Below, one piece after another: positions 10,041 through 43,769 of a stretch of DNA of 50,000 bases. Made by a program: the position numbers and the translations under genes. Below the pieces are notes generated by a model that did no database searches, was not told where the DNA came from, and saw only the letters and a list, made by a program, of their open reading frames with translations. The stretch is from assembly GCA_009760855.2 (NCBI GenBank), contig WPIO01000006.1, positions 6,380,001 to 6,430,000 of the forward strand, written 5' to 3'. Position 1 is the first letter of the stretch, and every line of letters begins with the position of its first letter. Origin of the DNA: Cristatella mucedo (taxonomy: Eukaryota > Bryozoa > Phylactolaemata > Cristatellidae).

Positions 10041-11834
10041 AACTACAACTATGACGAACTGCTACTCAGTAGTACGATGAATCAAACTAGGGAAAAGGCT
10101 GGTCCTCATACCCACGATGCTGTAAATACCCACGATGAAACTCCATTGATACTTTCTTTTATATTTAGCAAACGTTCTGCCACTCCTATAGGTCTTTGAA
10201 GGAGAACGAGCGGCAGGTGGAGGCTCTTGTTTTACAAGCACGTTTTTACCAATCCGTTGCTCTTATTACTATCACTCCAGCAAAAGAAGGGTAACAATGT
10301 CACCTGTATCCATAGGCGATGATTGTAAGGTTATAATACACTGCCATCTCCAGCTATCGAGGTGATTATTATCAGGTCGAAGGAAGCCAGAGGGCACCAA
10401 TCTGCTTTACAATGGCTGACGTGGCAAGCGTTCTATCGGATATTAGTTAGTACTGCAGCTCGTTGATCAGGATTTAAATGATGTCTACCACTGTCCAACT
10501 AAGCATGATGAAAACGATACTCGTCGATATCGCGTATGTCGGTTAAGTAAGAGTGCTCAGACCTCACAGTTGGAAATCCCGAACCAGTGAATGGATCTGC
10601 TCTCCGGTAGTGACCTCGACTTTGGTAACATAAAGCAGAGATGAAGGCAGCTGTTCACTTGACCAGTGCACGACAGCGTGTGCTCGACAGACTTGTGCCG
10701 AGTACTGACCGTTCACGTCCGGCGGTGCAACAGCGAGCAAGCTTTGCAATCCTGCCCTAACGAAAAGTATGCTGTTCTGTCGGAAGCATCTCTGGCTCTC
10801 AGCTGGAGATAGTGCAAGCGAAGAGGTCGGCCTCAGGTACAAGCAATGGAAGTCGCATCGAACAGCCTTTGAAGATAAGCGCAACTATTTCGCATTAGAA
10901 CTGGTGCATTGATTAACTGGAAGCCATCAAAGGCGTGTTAAGATTTAAGAGGAGGCCATAAAGGTTAATGTAGGCACTTAGTTCCGCAACTGTGCAGCCT
11001 ACGATCACATGCAAAGCATTAAAACCCCAAAACTTACCACGTGTTGAACGGCCCGAGTGATTGCTCGGCTGCTGCATCTCAGCATTCTGGCGGTGTTTTC
11101 CCATGTTTTGTCTGTCTGCCTCAAAATGAGCAGTCAATCTCCGACCCGTGAATACACAGCGTGTGCCTACTGAAGCCCTGACTAAATGCAAGCGAAACAG
11201 CCCCATTGTCTGAACGTACGATGGAGGCCGCAAGGGGTAAGAGCCCGTGACCTCTGACCCGCCCCCTGCAGCTTCTAGAGCAGCAATCAGTCGAACGAAA
11301 AGCCACTTCAGCTGTGATCGCTGACTGCTAGGCTGTAGCAGCAGCATTGGGCTATTAAACGTGTGACTGATTCATTCAGCTCCAAGCAGTTGTCAGCCAA
11401 ACTTGCTGAGGCTTCCACCACCAGCCGCTGACTGCACCACTGGTGGTAGTGCAGAGGTGTGTGACAGAGTGCTAACAGTTAGCTGAGCCCTAATAGAACC
11501 AACACTACTTCTGTGTGGCTAGTCGCATGTTATGATTGAAGTAAGGTACAGCCTCCATTTCAAGGCTAGATGGATTGAAAGCAGTTTAAGTAACCACGCT
11601 AAGAATAGTTTTTAGCAATAAATACTATACGTGTTTCGTTGTGGCATTTTCTCTGTGGGCCCAGAAAGGCCTACAGAGGGCAATGGACAGTTGTTACTGC
11701 AGCTCTTTCGAAGGACCAGTTCGGCTGACACGAGCTGCCTATCCTGCACACTAAATTTGAGCCTATTTCAAAAAATAGAATTCCTTTGTATCATCATCAT
11801 CATTCATTTGTGCCCCAAGAGAACTTAATCCAGA
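10041..11834. other. Unassigned; open minus-strand frames without support
   Basis: Minus-strand frames at 10564-10884 (106 codons) and 10913-11347 (144 codons) are the longest. The second passes a perfect gtaagt donor near 11041, but no phase-compatible acceptor joins the two in their long frames. Confidence 0.4.
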
Positions 11835-11955
11835 TTCAGACTCTTCCCATATGCCACGGGCTGATTCTCGAGTGCACGAGCTCCTCATGCATCGAAACAT
11901 TCACCTTAAACATAAACCTTGGTTCGAGACGAGCACCATAACCACTGGGCCCAAC
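11835..11955 (-). mobile_element. SINE-2 copy, minus strand
   Basis: The plus strand shows the mirrored order: TTCCCATATGCCACGGGC, CTCGAGTGCACGAGCTC, then CCTTGGTTCGAGACGAGC and AACCACTGGGCC (A box region). Confidence 0.65.
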
Positions 11956-12063
11956 CAACACACACTCATGCGGTGCCTTATCACGTTTGCTGCTATTCTG
12001 TCATGATTATAAGTATATCGCATAGACCTCACTATGTTTTTGGCTGAACACTTATCGTTCCAG

Positions 12064-12467
12064 ATAGTTACACTGTTGTCACACCGTCTAGTCTTGGTAA
12101 GGATGCTGTGGTCGACGGCACATCACCCAGCAGTAGGAGCAGCACAGCCACCACGACCGAGCTAGACAGAGAACTAGAACTAATGGCAGCGTCCAATCAG
12201 CTGATGTCGCTGTATCGCAAGCAGAGGCTGGAAAAGTGTCAGTACCGAGTCATAGATAGCTGCAGCAGCATCGATTGCAATGCCATGTGCCCGGGAAGAC
12301 TTGCCACTGCCGAGCTCGGCTCGCTTCATTCGCGTCATGCAAGTGAAGCTAGCAGCAGCAGCAGCAGCAGTGAATCTAGGCTGCTCCTCTGGAATCATGA
12401 AACCGAGTGGGCAATGGAGGAAGCACCTCGGGTCACTCGCACGGACGCCTCGACAGGACGTGGTTGA
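12064..12467 (+). CDS. Candidate terminal exon, unidentified Ser-rich protein
   Basis: The frame opens exactly at an acceptor (ttccag, 12058-12063) and runs 133 codons to TGA at 12465-12467. It begins SYTVVTPSSLGKDAVV, then has an acidic/basic helical stretch (ELDRELELMAASNQLMSLYR, KQRLEKCQY) and a Ser run coded by an AGC repeat near 12350. AATAAA follows at 13103-13108. It could end the gene suggested by the 9.0-9.4 kb exons, but a direct join to 9373 works only in the alternative frame of those exons. A second open frame overlaps it at 12280-12573. No family recognised. Confidence 0.33.
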
Positions 12468-12975
12468 GCAAGTCGCCCGAGCCTGCCTAAAATATGATAC
12501 AGCAATTGGGAAGCGAAGCAGCAGCAGCAGAAGCAGTACTAACCACCAATCTGCTCACGTGACCGGAAGATAATTGCCGTTGTTCCATGCCAGAGTAATG
12601 ACAATCTTCCTACCGCAGATCTCTAGTGATGTAACTTATGTTGTTTTTGTTAACGTGCTAATGGTGCAGGGCGATGGGAAAAACAGTAGTGGTTGTTCAG
12701 AGCTGTCGATCAACGCCGTCTCGAAGGCTTGGTTGCCATTCCGCAATCGTTCCATTGAAATACCAGTGATTAGCTGATTGGCTCTTACAGTGACAAATAT
12801 AACCAGGAGGGACCGCGAATGCAAGCTGGCTCCTCAGCAGCTGCAGGACAGTGAGCCACGGCCACTAGTCAGAGCCACTGTCACTGGGCTCCTGTATATC
12901 GTGCTTTCAGAGTCGTGCGGTCACTCGCAGTGGACATCAATGTGACTGTTAAGTAGCATTTTTTTAATGGGACCT

Positions 12976-12981
12976 TTATTG
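12976..12981 (-). terminator. Candidate CPOX polyadenylation signal AATAAA
   Basis: This is the first canonical AATAAA I find on the minus strand downstream of the CPOX stop codon. It would give a 3' UTR of about 1.46 kb. It is a single-motif inference, and a variant hexamer nearer the stop could be used instead. Confidence 0.3.
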
Positions 12982-14439
12982 TGTGTCGCGAAAGCCGGTC
13001 TTCTCTCCTACCTTTTCATGTTTTTTTGTTTTTATGTTGAAGCAATTACTTTGGTCACGAATCTCTGCTGCTAGCCAGTGTCAAAGTGGTCCAGCTCACA
13101 TCAATAAATTGCTTCCACTTGTATGCTTAGAATGACATGACATGGAGCGATGGCACGTACATTCATTGCTGCAAATAACCATGCAATGAATGAATAGCAC
13201 ACGGGCATGAAAGCAAAGAATCTGAGAGAGCTTTTACTCCGAGTAAAAAATGGCTGATATTAGAACCTCCACTCCAATTGTGAAAATGCAAACCCTAATG
13301 TGATATGCTGATCGAGCGTCCTGGTTGTTTCAACCCGACCAACTAAGAAAACCACTTTTGAAGCCTTCGTCAATATGCCAGCATTGTCGTTCCCCCATGT
13401 CCACGTGCCTCTCGTGTAGACGTGCCACTCATCTGCTAAATGAGCAGCACTCAAGCGATTGTGTTGAGCCCACTAAGTAGCTCCATTGTCTAAACAAAAT
13501 AAGCAACCGCTGAATGCTTAAGTAGTGTGGACCCGTGCAAATCTAGCTAGTACCTTTAACTGGATAGTACATGTACCTGGATAAGTTCCAAGTTAAGGCA
13601 GTGCATGAAGACAATCAAGACAATGTGTTTCGAGCTGGTTATTTGAATTGCTATTTGCTCACCATCGGGTTCACAGTAGCAAATCACCCTATTATGAGTC
13701 AGCAAACCACCTTTTTGAGTCAGCTTGTAAATTCGGAAAAGTGGTCTCCTTGGTTTCGAGCCAGCATTAGTTTAGCACATCCGGCTCTGAGCAATCGAAC
13801 CTCAGCAATTGCTGTAGGGCCATGGATGCCAGAATATTGATAAAATTCAAAAAATTGAGATGATTTGATGAAGTGCATGTACAAGTGCACAGACTTCTAC
13901 ATCGTTGGTACAGTGACTAACAGGCCACTTATTACCTCACTCGTGCTAATAATGTAAGAGGCTGGTGACTGCCAAAAAAGTGCAGCATTGCGAAGTTTCG
14001 AACATTCACGGCGAAATGACTGCCACTGGCAGAGCCACAAATATATAGCAAACTACTCCGGGCTGATTAGCAGTGAGTGCTCTAATGGCTAGGTTGGCTG
14101 TCGCTGAATGTGGCAATCGTTCCGACGAGAAAGTGCTTCTACCGCTCCAAGCTAACGACGAAGAAATGGAAAAAGCAGACAGCAAAATTCTCTGTTTCAG
14201 TATCATTCATGTTTCACCTACCGTCGTGTCCGACAAGACACAACTATAGGCAATGCGTAGCCAATCATAGTACCAAAGCAGAAAAATATAAAAAAAAAGC
14301 ATCGCCGTGCGAAGCAGCAAATGGAATATTGCTGCATTCTGCGGTTAGCTACGAGAACTTCTGGAAGCCAGGCAGCATCGAAGCCACTTGTGAGTGGTCG
14401 GCTCAAATTGATGCAGCTAGTGACGCCCAAGTCCAGCTG
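12982..14439 (-). other. Inferred CPOX 3' UTR or downstream spacer
   Basis: The stretch between the CPOX stop and the first minus-strand AATAAA shows no LINE or SINE signature and no recognisable protein. The plus-strand AATAAA at 13103 falls inside it. Confidence 0.25.
13103..13108 (+). terminator. Candidate plus-strand polyadenylation signal AATAAA
   Basis: Lies about 640 nt after the stop of the 12064-12467 open frame and is followed by a T-rich and mixed sequence. It overlaps the inferred 3' end of CPOX in tail-to-tail arrangement. Confidence 0.3.
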
Positions 14440-37032
<22,593 letters not shown>

Positions 37033-37635
37033 TGTTGAGTCGCGTAAAAGTCAGATCTGTGCAACAGAAAAGTAACGCAGGCAGTAAAGCAAACAGCAGA
37101 AAAATGAAGGTCACATGCTTGCAAACTGCTGTGAAGGTTACCGCCGGTTACAGCTGGCTGCCAGAGCTTCGTACAGCAGAGTGAGTACATGGATGAGGCA
37201 TCCATGCACAGGGTTGTTTGACACAAGTCATCCAGTAAAAGCAGCGACCATAATGTTGGCACAATTCATCAAGACAGTAGCACGGACCTATTATCAACGA
37301 CCGGCAAGCGACAGTAGTGATGTGGAATCAAAGCAGTGCCAATCTGACAAGGAGGATTAGTGGCTCGGTCGGTAAAGAGATGGGCAGCCAACACACGATT
37401 TCAATTTTCAAGACTAGCGGTTTTCAAAACCAGATCCCTACTGAATTTCACAATCTGCAAAGTACTGTCAAATTTAGCCAGAGAGTAAATTTTGCAGGAT
37501 GCCGAAACATCGTGGGTCATGCGTTTTCCCGAAATAAGGAAAGCACAGATCTAGTGTGCAATGTCTGTGCATAGCCTACATTTAGGTACACGTCTTGGCA
37601 ACGATTGCTGACCACCCTAAAGAGTACTCTCTCTT

Positions 37636-37701
37636 CTCATGCACACATATACGCACAAGCACACACACATATACGCACAAGCACACACACATATACGCAC
37701 A

Positions 37702-37739
<38 letters not shown>

Positions 37740-37785
37740 TACAAACAGATACACCCACAAAAACACATGCACACACACAAATACA
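37636..37785 (+). repeat. CA array with 27-bp tandem unit
   Basis: The unit CACACATATACGCACAAGCA recurs three times, then a CA run. It lies inside the inferred CPOX 5' UTR intron. Confidence 0.93.
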
Positions 37786-38046
37786 ACTATATCCTTTGCT
37801 TTGAGCTGGTCTAGTACTGTCTCTTTCACACATACTCATCGGGAGCTTTGAGTAGGTCAAGTACTCTCCTTCACAAACTTACACATCACGAACTTTGAGT
37901 TTGTCAAACAACACACCCCGAGCAGCCCGTGTTCCACACTCCAAGAACAGCGATTCTGGTCTAGGGTGAAAACGAGCGTCATCTAAACTGATTTTGCATA
38001 CACTAAATAGCTAGAAAAGTTCACAAGCTCTTGAATTTACACTTAC

Positions 38047-38250
38047 GATGCTAGCCAACCACTCCCAACGACGCGGCTGTGGCTGCTAGACGGTCAGCGT
38101 CAAAGGGTGGTCAGCGTTAAACGACGGACGACATACGAACGCGGACAGCTAGGCGACTGAGCAATAATACGGCGACGCGCAGCTACGACAGGTGCTGCCG
38201 ACTCGCTTGCTCGGCGCATACGGTCGGCGGTCGTCTAAAAGACTCGCGGC
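38047..38250 (-). other. CPOX: Inferred CPOX 5' UTR first exon (upstream end unknown)
   Basis: A perfect donor (gtaagt) begins at 38046 on the minus strand, directly after CpG-rich DNA. The only other piece needed is the strong acceptor before 37056, preceded by about 40 pyrimidine-rich bases. A 990-nt 5' UTR intron would join them. The transcription start cannot be placed from sequence; the upper limit given is arbitrary. Confidence 0.4.
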
Positions 38251-38466
38251 GGCGGAAGCAAGCCTTAATCAGAATAACAATGGCCTGCCGCCAACTGAGT
38301 AAACTCGCCGACGGATGACCGGAGGCCAAGACGACGAGCCCGCGGCGGCTGCGGCGTCGAGCCGAGCGCGCGAGCGGATGCAGTCAGCGACGACGCTCGT
38401 CGCTGACCGATGGAAAGGCGAGCGATGCCCGCGCGCGCTCAGATTGCGAGAAACAGGGAACAGGCA

Positions 38467-38531
<65 letters not shown>

Positions 38532-38760
38532 CGAGCTGTCGCCGCAGCGCAAGCGACCGCGAATGACAAGCGACGGCTGCCAGTTCAACGGCCGACAGCA
38601 AGAGGCCGTTCGAGGCCGGCTTGCAGCAGCAGCAGCAGCGACACACACTAGAGCGCTCAACAGCGCGAGCGCGGTCAACACACTGACACGCCGGCAACGG
38701 CCTCCACGACTCACGCTGCTACCGGCGCCTTACCGGCTTTCCAGTGGGGGCGAGTCACGT
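38050..38760. promoter_or_regulatory. CpG-rich zone, probable CPOX promoter region
   Basis: CG dinucleotides are far denser here than in the surrounding AT-rich intergenic DNA, and a GA microsatellite (about 38471-38529) sits inside it. It lies just upstream of the inferred first CPOX exon. Several overlapping open frames on both strands are by-products of the GC content. A divergent plus-strand first exon is possible (a gtaaga donor follows the open frame near 38759), but no protein family is recognisable. Confidence 0.4.
38471..38529 (+). repeat. GA microsatellite in the CpG-rich zone
   Basis: An uninterrupted GA run of about 59 bases. Confidence 0.98.
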
Positions 38761-38845
38761 AAGAAGAAGAGTCAAGGCCGACCAGTCGCCGCGACGGTTG
38801 AATACGGTGACGCATACGGAGTCACTCCGGCTCGAAATAAGGAGA

Positions 38846-39310
38846 ATAATAAATAATGATAAGATCTTTGCTTAGTGCTATCGGAAAACTAAATTTCTCG
38901 TCTGGCACGTCACGTATGCTGAGAAAGCGTGTCAATTGGTTAGGAGTGTAGTCGCGCACTGTGTCAACATGCATTGGCCCACAAACGACTATTCATACGA
39001 ATGGAGCAAATAATGTCAGGCACTCGTGATTCTGTAGCTTCTTTAAAACATCCTATTTTAAACTCGGATGATGTCTTGATGTCAGTCCGGAGTGATCTCC
39101 AGGCTTCGGAACCGTACGACCTGACGGTGCGGTCTCCAAACGATTAAAGTTTGATTCAAAGAACTGCTGACGACTCTGGTAGCAAAAAGCAGTTAGCACA
39201 ATGCCTATCCTTATTAAGGCTTATTTTTTTTTAGGCCATCGATGGTAAGTAAATGAAACTAAACGTGAGCGACAAAACCTTGGAGTTAATGCGCTGCTAG
39301 GTGGAGAGCC
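38846..39310 (-). mobile_element. Diverged LINE-A 3' half
   Basis: Plus-strand blocks CGGTCTCCAAACGATT and GAGCGACAAAACCTTGGAGT match the LINE-A ORF2 end at 41.65 and 41.8 kb (CGGTCTCCAAAGGACT and GAGCGACAAAACCTTGAAGT). The left end carries an AATAAT run and a weak tail. Confidence 0.55.
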
Positions 39311-39546
39311 AGGGTGGGCGTGGCCACGCCCCCACAATGCTGTTCCATCAGTGTCGGACTCATACCACTCCGCCCTACCAACGGGCGCGGCGCGCTGAGT
39401 ACCGCCTCATTTGTCGCTGCAGTTAGACAGTACCGGCTGACTTGAGCTGGATTTAATTGCAACAGGTCGGCTGTGATCGCGAGACAGGCTAGTCCTGTAG
39501 CGAGGAACTTTCTGCCTGTCCACCGGCTGACGTGTGGACGCTATCC

Positions 39547-39665
<119 letters not shown>

Positions 39666-40119
39666 CCCTCTGTCTCCTCTCGCTCACTTTCTCTGCTCTT
39701 CTCTACCGGCGCTCCGGGCTGCTTCAACGACGGCTTCTACATCCGTACGAGCGCTCACTCGCTTGCGCTGCCTGCGTACGATACAATGCAGCCGTCATCG
39801 TCAACACCACAGTTGGCTTGTGGAGGTTTTGTTCTACATCTCGCAGCCGCTGTTCGCCGAGCCAACGTGGAAGTTCACTGAAGGCAATTCTAGCTATCGG
39901 CTATATATCTATAATCTATAATCTAATATCTAGCTATATGTAAATGTCTTATTATCCAAGGCGTGAAGGGCTGCGAGTATGTACCCAGGCTAGGTTCGGT
40001 TGGCTTGGACCTGGCGGCTATAACCTGGGTACAAGTATTGCATTTCGGAAGCGAAGAACATATAATATCTAAGAATAATATATAGAGAATATAACATACA
40101 GAACATGTAAGAATAGACA

Positions 40120-40340
40120 ATAACAATACATGATATGCCGCAAATGACCCGCTTGGCTAAGCAGGCCCCAATTTTTGCATTGGCGAAAAAATGCAAACTC
40201 GGCAGGTTTGACAGTGGAGCTGATGGGGTCGTGTAGTGACATGCTACTTAGATACTGAGAATACCGAGATTTCATGCAGATGACACAGGAGAAAACTGAA
40301 GAGGAGTCGCGCAAAATATCAGTTTGGTATCCTATCTCTA
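40120..40340 (-). mobile_element. LINE-A ORF2 fragment
   Basis: The minus strand encodes LHDPISSTVKPAEFAFFRQ, matching LDDHISSTAKSAYFQLHN of the copy at 42.1 kb. Frame otherwise degraded. Confidence 0.7.
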
Positions 40341-40342
40341 CA

Positions 40343-40480
40343 GATCGGATCTTAGCAGTTACTGTGCTCACCATGACTAAGGTCAAGGTTAACGTACGAT
40401 GGCAGAGGTTGTGGGCTCGAGCCCACTGCCACTGGCCTGAACAGACAAAACAGTTCTCTTAGGTCGCTATCCAAATGAAT
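40343..40480 (+). mobile_element. SINE-2 copy
   Basis: B box GTGGGCTCGAGCCCAC with the tail CAGTTCTCTTAGGTCGCTAT. The head is more diverged. Confidence 0.7.
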
Positions 40481-41289
40481 TGCGTCATTTATGCTCTCAA
40501 TTTGTACTTGTTGGATTTCATTCAGACTTCTTCAATTGCCGTCGATGAGCATGATGCGCGAATGATGAGTGATGATGATGTGTCGAATGATGATGTGTCG
40601 ATGAGCATGGTGCGAAGCGTTCGCTAACGGAGAAGACGAACACGTTTTCAATAAACGCAGGCCGTCACAGAAGGGCGACTCAAGGTTGTGCCGCTGCAAT
40701 CGCACCATGTAAACGCAGCCACCCTGCTGCTGGTCTGCAGACGCCCAGAGGTCGCTTTCGCTCGGTTGTTCGGCGTGTTTCCGGTAGTGACAACATTAAA
40801 ATGAAAAGACGACTTTATATGTTACTACCCAAGAAAATATCAAAAAATATTGAACAGTAAATAATAGTAAAAATACAGGCATCGACCGATAATAATAGTG
40901 TGAAAATCTTACAGGACAGTCCCTTAGCTGGCTATCTCGATGGAGCACGTCATAGTAGCAGGCCATACAAAAAAGAAATAGGAAATCCACTACATCGGAA
41001 TAAGAATGCAACCCCCTGAATACACAAAAGCACGATAGATTAGATAAAGAGGTTATCAGTGAAAACAATGTGGTCGTCTTGACTATTGAGAAAACGGTAG
41101 AGTCCTATGGGTTATTATTGGTAAACGCACAATGCTAGTCTTGCAAAAGAGGGCTGACCCCAGATACCAATCTAAGATGTTGGTGAGCCTGGTTCTTATT
41201 AGTTTTCAGGGTGCGAGTTTTTACTTCGTGTTTTTTCCCATTTTCATTGTGAACAGGAATTTCAATTAAAAAATTATGCATATGTGACT

Positions 41290-42490
41290 GCTAATAATAA
41301 TAATAATAATAATAACAATAATGCATTCGATAAAGCACAATCAGAGAAATCAATCTTTTTTAAAGCACTTTAAAATTGCTACAAATGAAGCACCATCGAA
41401 TGGTTAGCGATAGCATGCTCAATAAACAACAAGAATAACATGGTTAGGGGTGACATGCACACGGTCAGCATGCAAGTGTGGTTAGTGGCAGCATCCAACA
41501 GTGTCAGCACACATAAGCACATAAAGATCAAATCTCAGGGACCCACTATATGCTGTCCTAAATAGGTGTGTTTTTAGGTTCCTTTTAAATGTGGTAAAGT
41601 CAGGGATGTCGTGTCGGAAGTGAGTTCCTGGCTTTGGGAGCATACGAACTAAATGCACGGTCTCCAAAGGACTTGAGGTTTGTAAGAGGTATTAACAACC
41701 TGTTGGATTCCGAAAAGCGAGTGGTATGATGCTTGACCTGGTGGGGGAATAGATCTGATAGGTAGGATGGAGCCAAAGAATGAAGTGACCTAAAAGTGAG
41801 CGACAAAACCTTGAAGTCGATGAGTTGTTTGACTGGGAGCCAGCAGGTTGGTGAGAAGTGGTGTGATGTGGCAACTTCGAAGCTTACGACCGACAAGCAT
41901 GGGTGCAGAGTTTTGCACTGGTTGTAAGTGCCCTGATTGCACATGCCAGTAGGGCCAGCAAGCGGTGAGTTACAGAAGTCAAGACGGGATGTCATAAAAG
42001 CATGGACCAATTTAGAAGTGATACCCTTGTCTAAACAAGCCCGAATTTTAGTAATGTTATGTAGCTGAAAGTAGGCAGACTTGGCTGTGGAGCTGATGTG
42101 GTCGTCCAATGAAAGGTCAGTTTGGAACAAGACAGCTAGATTTCGTGCAGATTCAACAGGAGATATGCAGGCAGAGCCGATTTTGAGCGTTAGCCTTACC
42201 TATTTCCGAATCACACTTGGTTTGCCCATAACTAGTAAGTTGGTTTCATCTTTCAATTTAAATAAAATTGCTGCCATCCACGTGCACATGTCGTCAATAC
42301 ATGTAGCAAGGGAGTTGAGAGAATTCGACGTGCAGAGGTCTGCGAGGATCACAGCAGAAGTACAAGTGAGTGCCATCCGCATAGAAGTGAGAGCCTAGAT
42401 TGTGTTTGGCAATCACATCGGCAAGAGGGAGAGTGTAAACCGTGAAAAAACTAGACTAAATATAGGAACCCTGAGGTACCCATTTCAGGT
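41290..42490 (-). mobile_element. LINE-A 3' segment with RT motifs, best preserved copy
   Basis: In minus-strand sense: WVPQGS (GVPQGS box), LPLADVIAKHN, FYADGT (YADD box with the second Asp changed to Gly), ATCIDDMCTWMAA, LVMGKPSV, a long open stretch with LSLDDHISSTAKSAY, SRLDFCNS, then FGDRAFSSYAPKARNSLP, the 3' UTR, the tail and an AAT microsatellite at 41291-41325. Stops and the altered YADD make it inactive. It is joined head-to-head to an inverted upstream piece. Confidence 0.88.
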
Positions 42491-43145
42491 GTTCCTCGGA
42501 TGATCTTTGTTCATTCATAACAATACTCGGGATATCCCAATCAAAGAAAACTAGTCCTTTGGACCCTATTCCCACTGTCTTGCTTCTATGATGCATTGAT
42601 CTGCTGCTGCCATGCATAGCTAACATAATATATGTCATTAGCCTCGGGTAACGTCCCAGCACCTTTCAAAAAGGCTGTAGCCAGGCCACTACTCAAGAAA
42701 GTAACACTGTACCAAGAGAACTTAAGCAATTTCCGCCCTGAATCCTATCCTAACGTTCTTATCCAAGACACTGAAACGAGTCGTGGCAGACCAGCTCAAC
42801 TCATATATTGAAACTTCAAACCTTGCTAATAAGTTCCAGTCTAACTTTAAGAGCTAATCACTCCACAGAGTCAGCATTGCTTCGGGTGTACAACGACCTA
42901 CTTCGGAAGTCACAAAGGTAGAGTATCTGCTTGCTTTGCTCGATCTTTCGGCAGCTTTTGCTGCTATCGATCACCAAGTCCTTATTGAGCGCCTCTTATC
43001 TTGCCGGGCATCACTGGCACCGCTCTGCAATGGTCCAGGTCCTATCTCGGTGGGAGACTCCACAGATTGTTACATTGATGTGAATGGTAAGAATGCAATA
43101 ATCCATCGCCGAGTAAAGGTAATTATGAAATACAACCAATTTACT
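42488..43145 (+). mobile_element. LINE-A RT upstream segment, inverted
   Basis: The plus strand reads PLDPIPTVLLL, then VPAPFKKAVARPLLKK, then ENLSNFRP, then LLALLDLSAAFAAIDHQVLI, then DCYIDVNGK. These are the reverse-transcriptase motifs that precede GVPQGS. The segment stops where the minus-strand neighbour's coding begins, as expected from a 5' inversion of one element. Confidence 0.85.
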
Positions 43146-43219
43146 AAATATCGTGACAGGTGTGCGTACTTTCATTTTATTTGAACTAGCCCACTCCATG
43201 AGAAATCACTTCATATCAG

Positions 43220-43470
43220 CAATTAGATGTACATTTAATTGGCAGCCCAGTAATCAAGAAGTAACCAAAATATCTCAAAAAAATCTCATTATGATCTAGC
43301 TCTCTGGCCTACTTATCTGAAATAATTCCTTACTAGATTTTCTATGGTACCATCAGCTTTTCTGACTCAAATCGTCCAACTGTACCACTAATCCAACTCA
43401 AATCCTTTGGAGACTTAGCAGTTAGTTCCTATGTTTCCGAAGCCTGGAAGTGAAAACCACCCATTCCCCA
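43220..43470 (+). mobile_element. LINE ORF2 C-terminal remnant
   Basis: The plus-strand frame reads LAYLSEI-like, then SFSDSNRPTVPLIQLKSFGD, then AVSSYVSEAW, matching SESNRLLIPLTNLKSFGDRAFSSYAPKA of LINE-A. Confidence 0.65.
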
Positions 43471-43559
43471 GGGTACTTGCTATGTCATGGGAATTTTCAA
43501 TTATTTGCCATGTTTGTTAATAGAAGAAAGTACTTGTTAGCAATGTCCAATGACCGGGT

Positions 43560-43760
43560 GGTGAGACGAAGGAGTATTTCAAATAGCTAGTCTGGAGCCA
43601 CAGAATGAAGAGACCTAAAAGTGAGTGAACCTTGACGTCGATGTGCTGCTTGATTGAGAGCCAGTGCCGGTAGGCGAGCAATGCTCACGACAGACAAGCC
43701 TAGCAGCCGATTTTTGCACCTACTGTAACCACCTGATTGCACAGGCCAGCAAGTTATTGA
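43560..43760 (-). mobile_element. LINE-A ORF2 fragment
   Basis: Plus-strand blocks AATGAAGAGACCTAAAAGTG and GACAGACAAGCCTAGCAG match the minus-strand LINE-A copies at 41.8, 44.2 and 47.2 kb. Confidence 0.65.
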
Positions 43761-43769
43761 CCACATTTA

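Larger units (their letters stand above)
39670..41289. other. Intergenic, mostly worn repeats
   Basis: Besides the LINE-A piece (40120-40340) and SINE-2 copy (40343-40480), there is a short GATGAT/GTGTCGA repeat at 40555-40610 and a 90-codon hydrophobic minus-strand frame at 40796-41068 without support. Confidence 0.5.

Noticed and set aside
10564-11347. Minus-strand frames of 106 and 144 residues
   Set aside because: Residue pattern is fair and a gtaagt donor exists at about 11041, but no phase-compatible acceptor joins them and no family is recognised.
37636-37720. Regularly spaced short repeats that could suggest a CRISPR-like array
   Set aside because: The unit is a 27-bp tandem CA-rich repeat without unique spacers, in an animal genome.
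38269-38856. Arg/Glu-repeat and Ser/Leu-repeat frames up to 148 residues
   Set aside because: They depend on the GA microsatellite and GC-rich flanks. A divergent first exon cannot be excluded, but no protein signature supports it.
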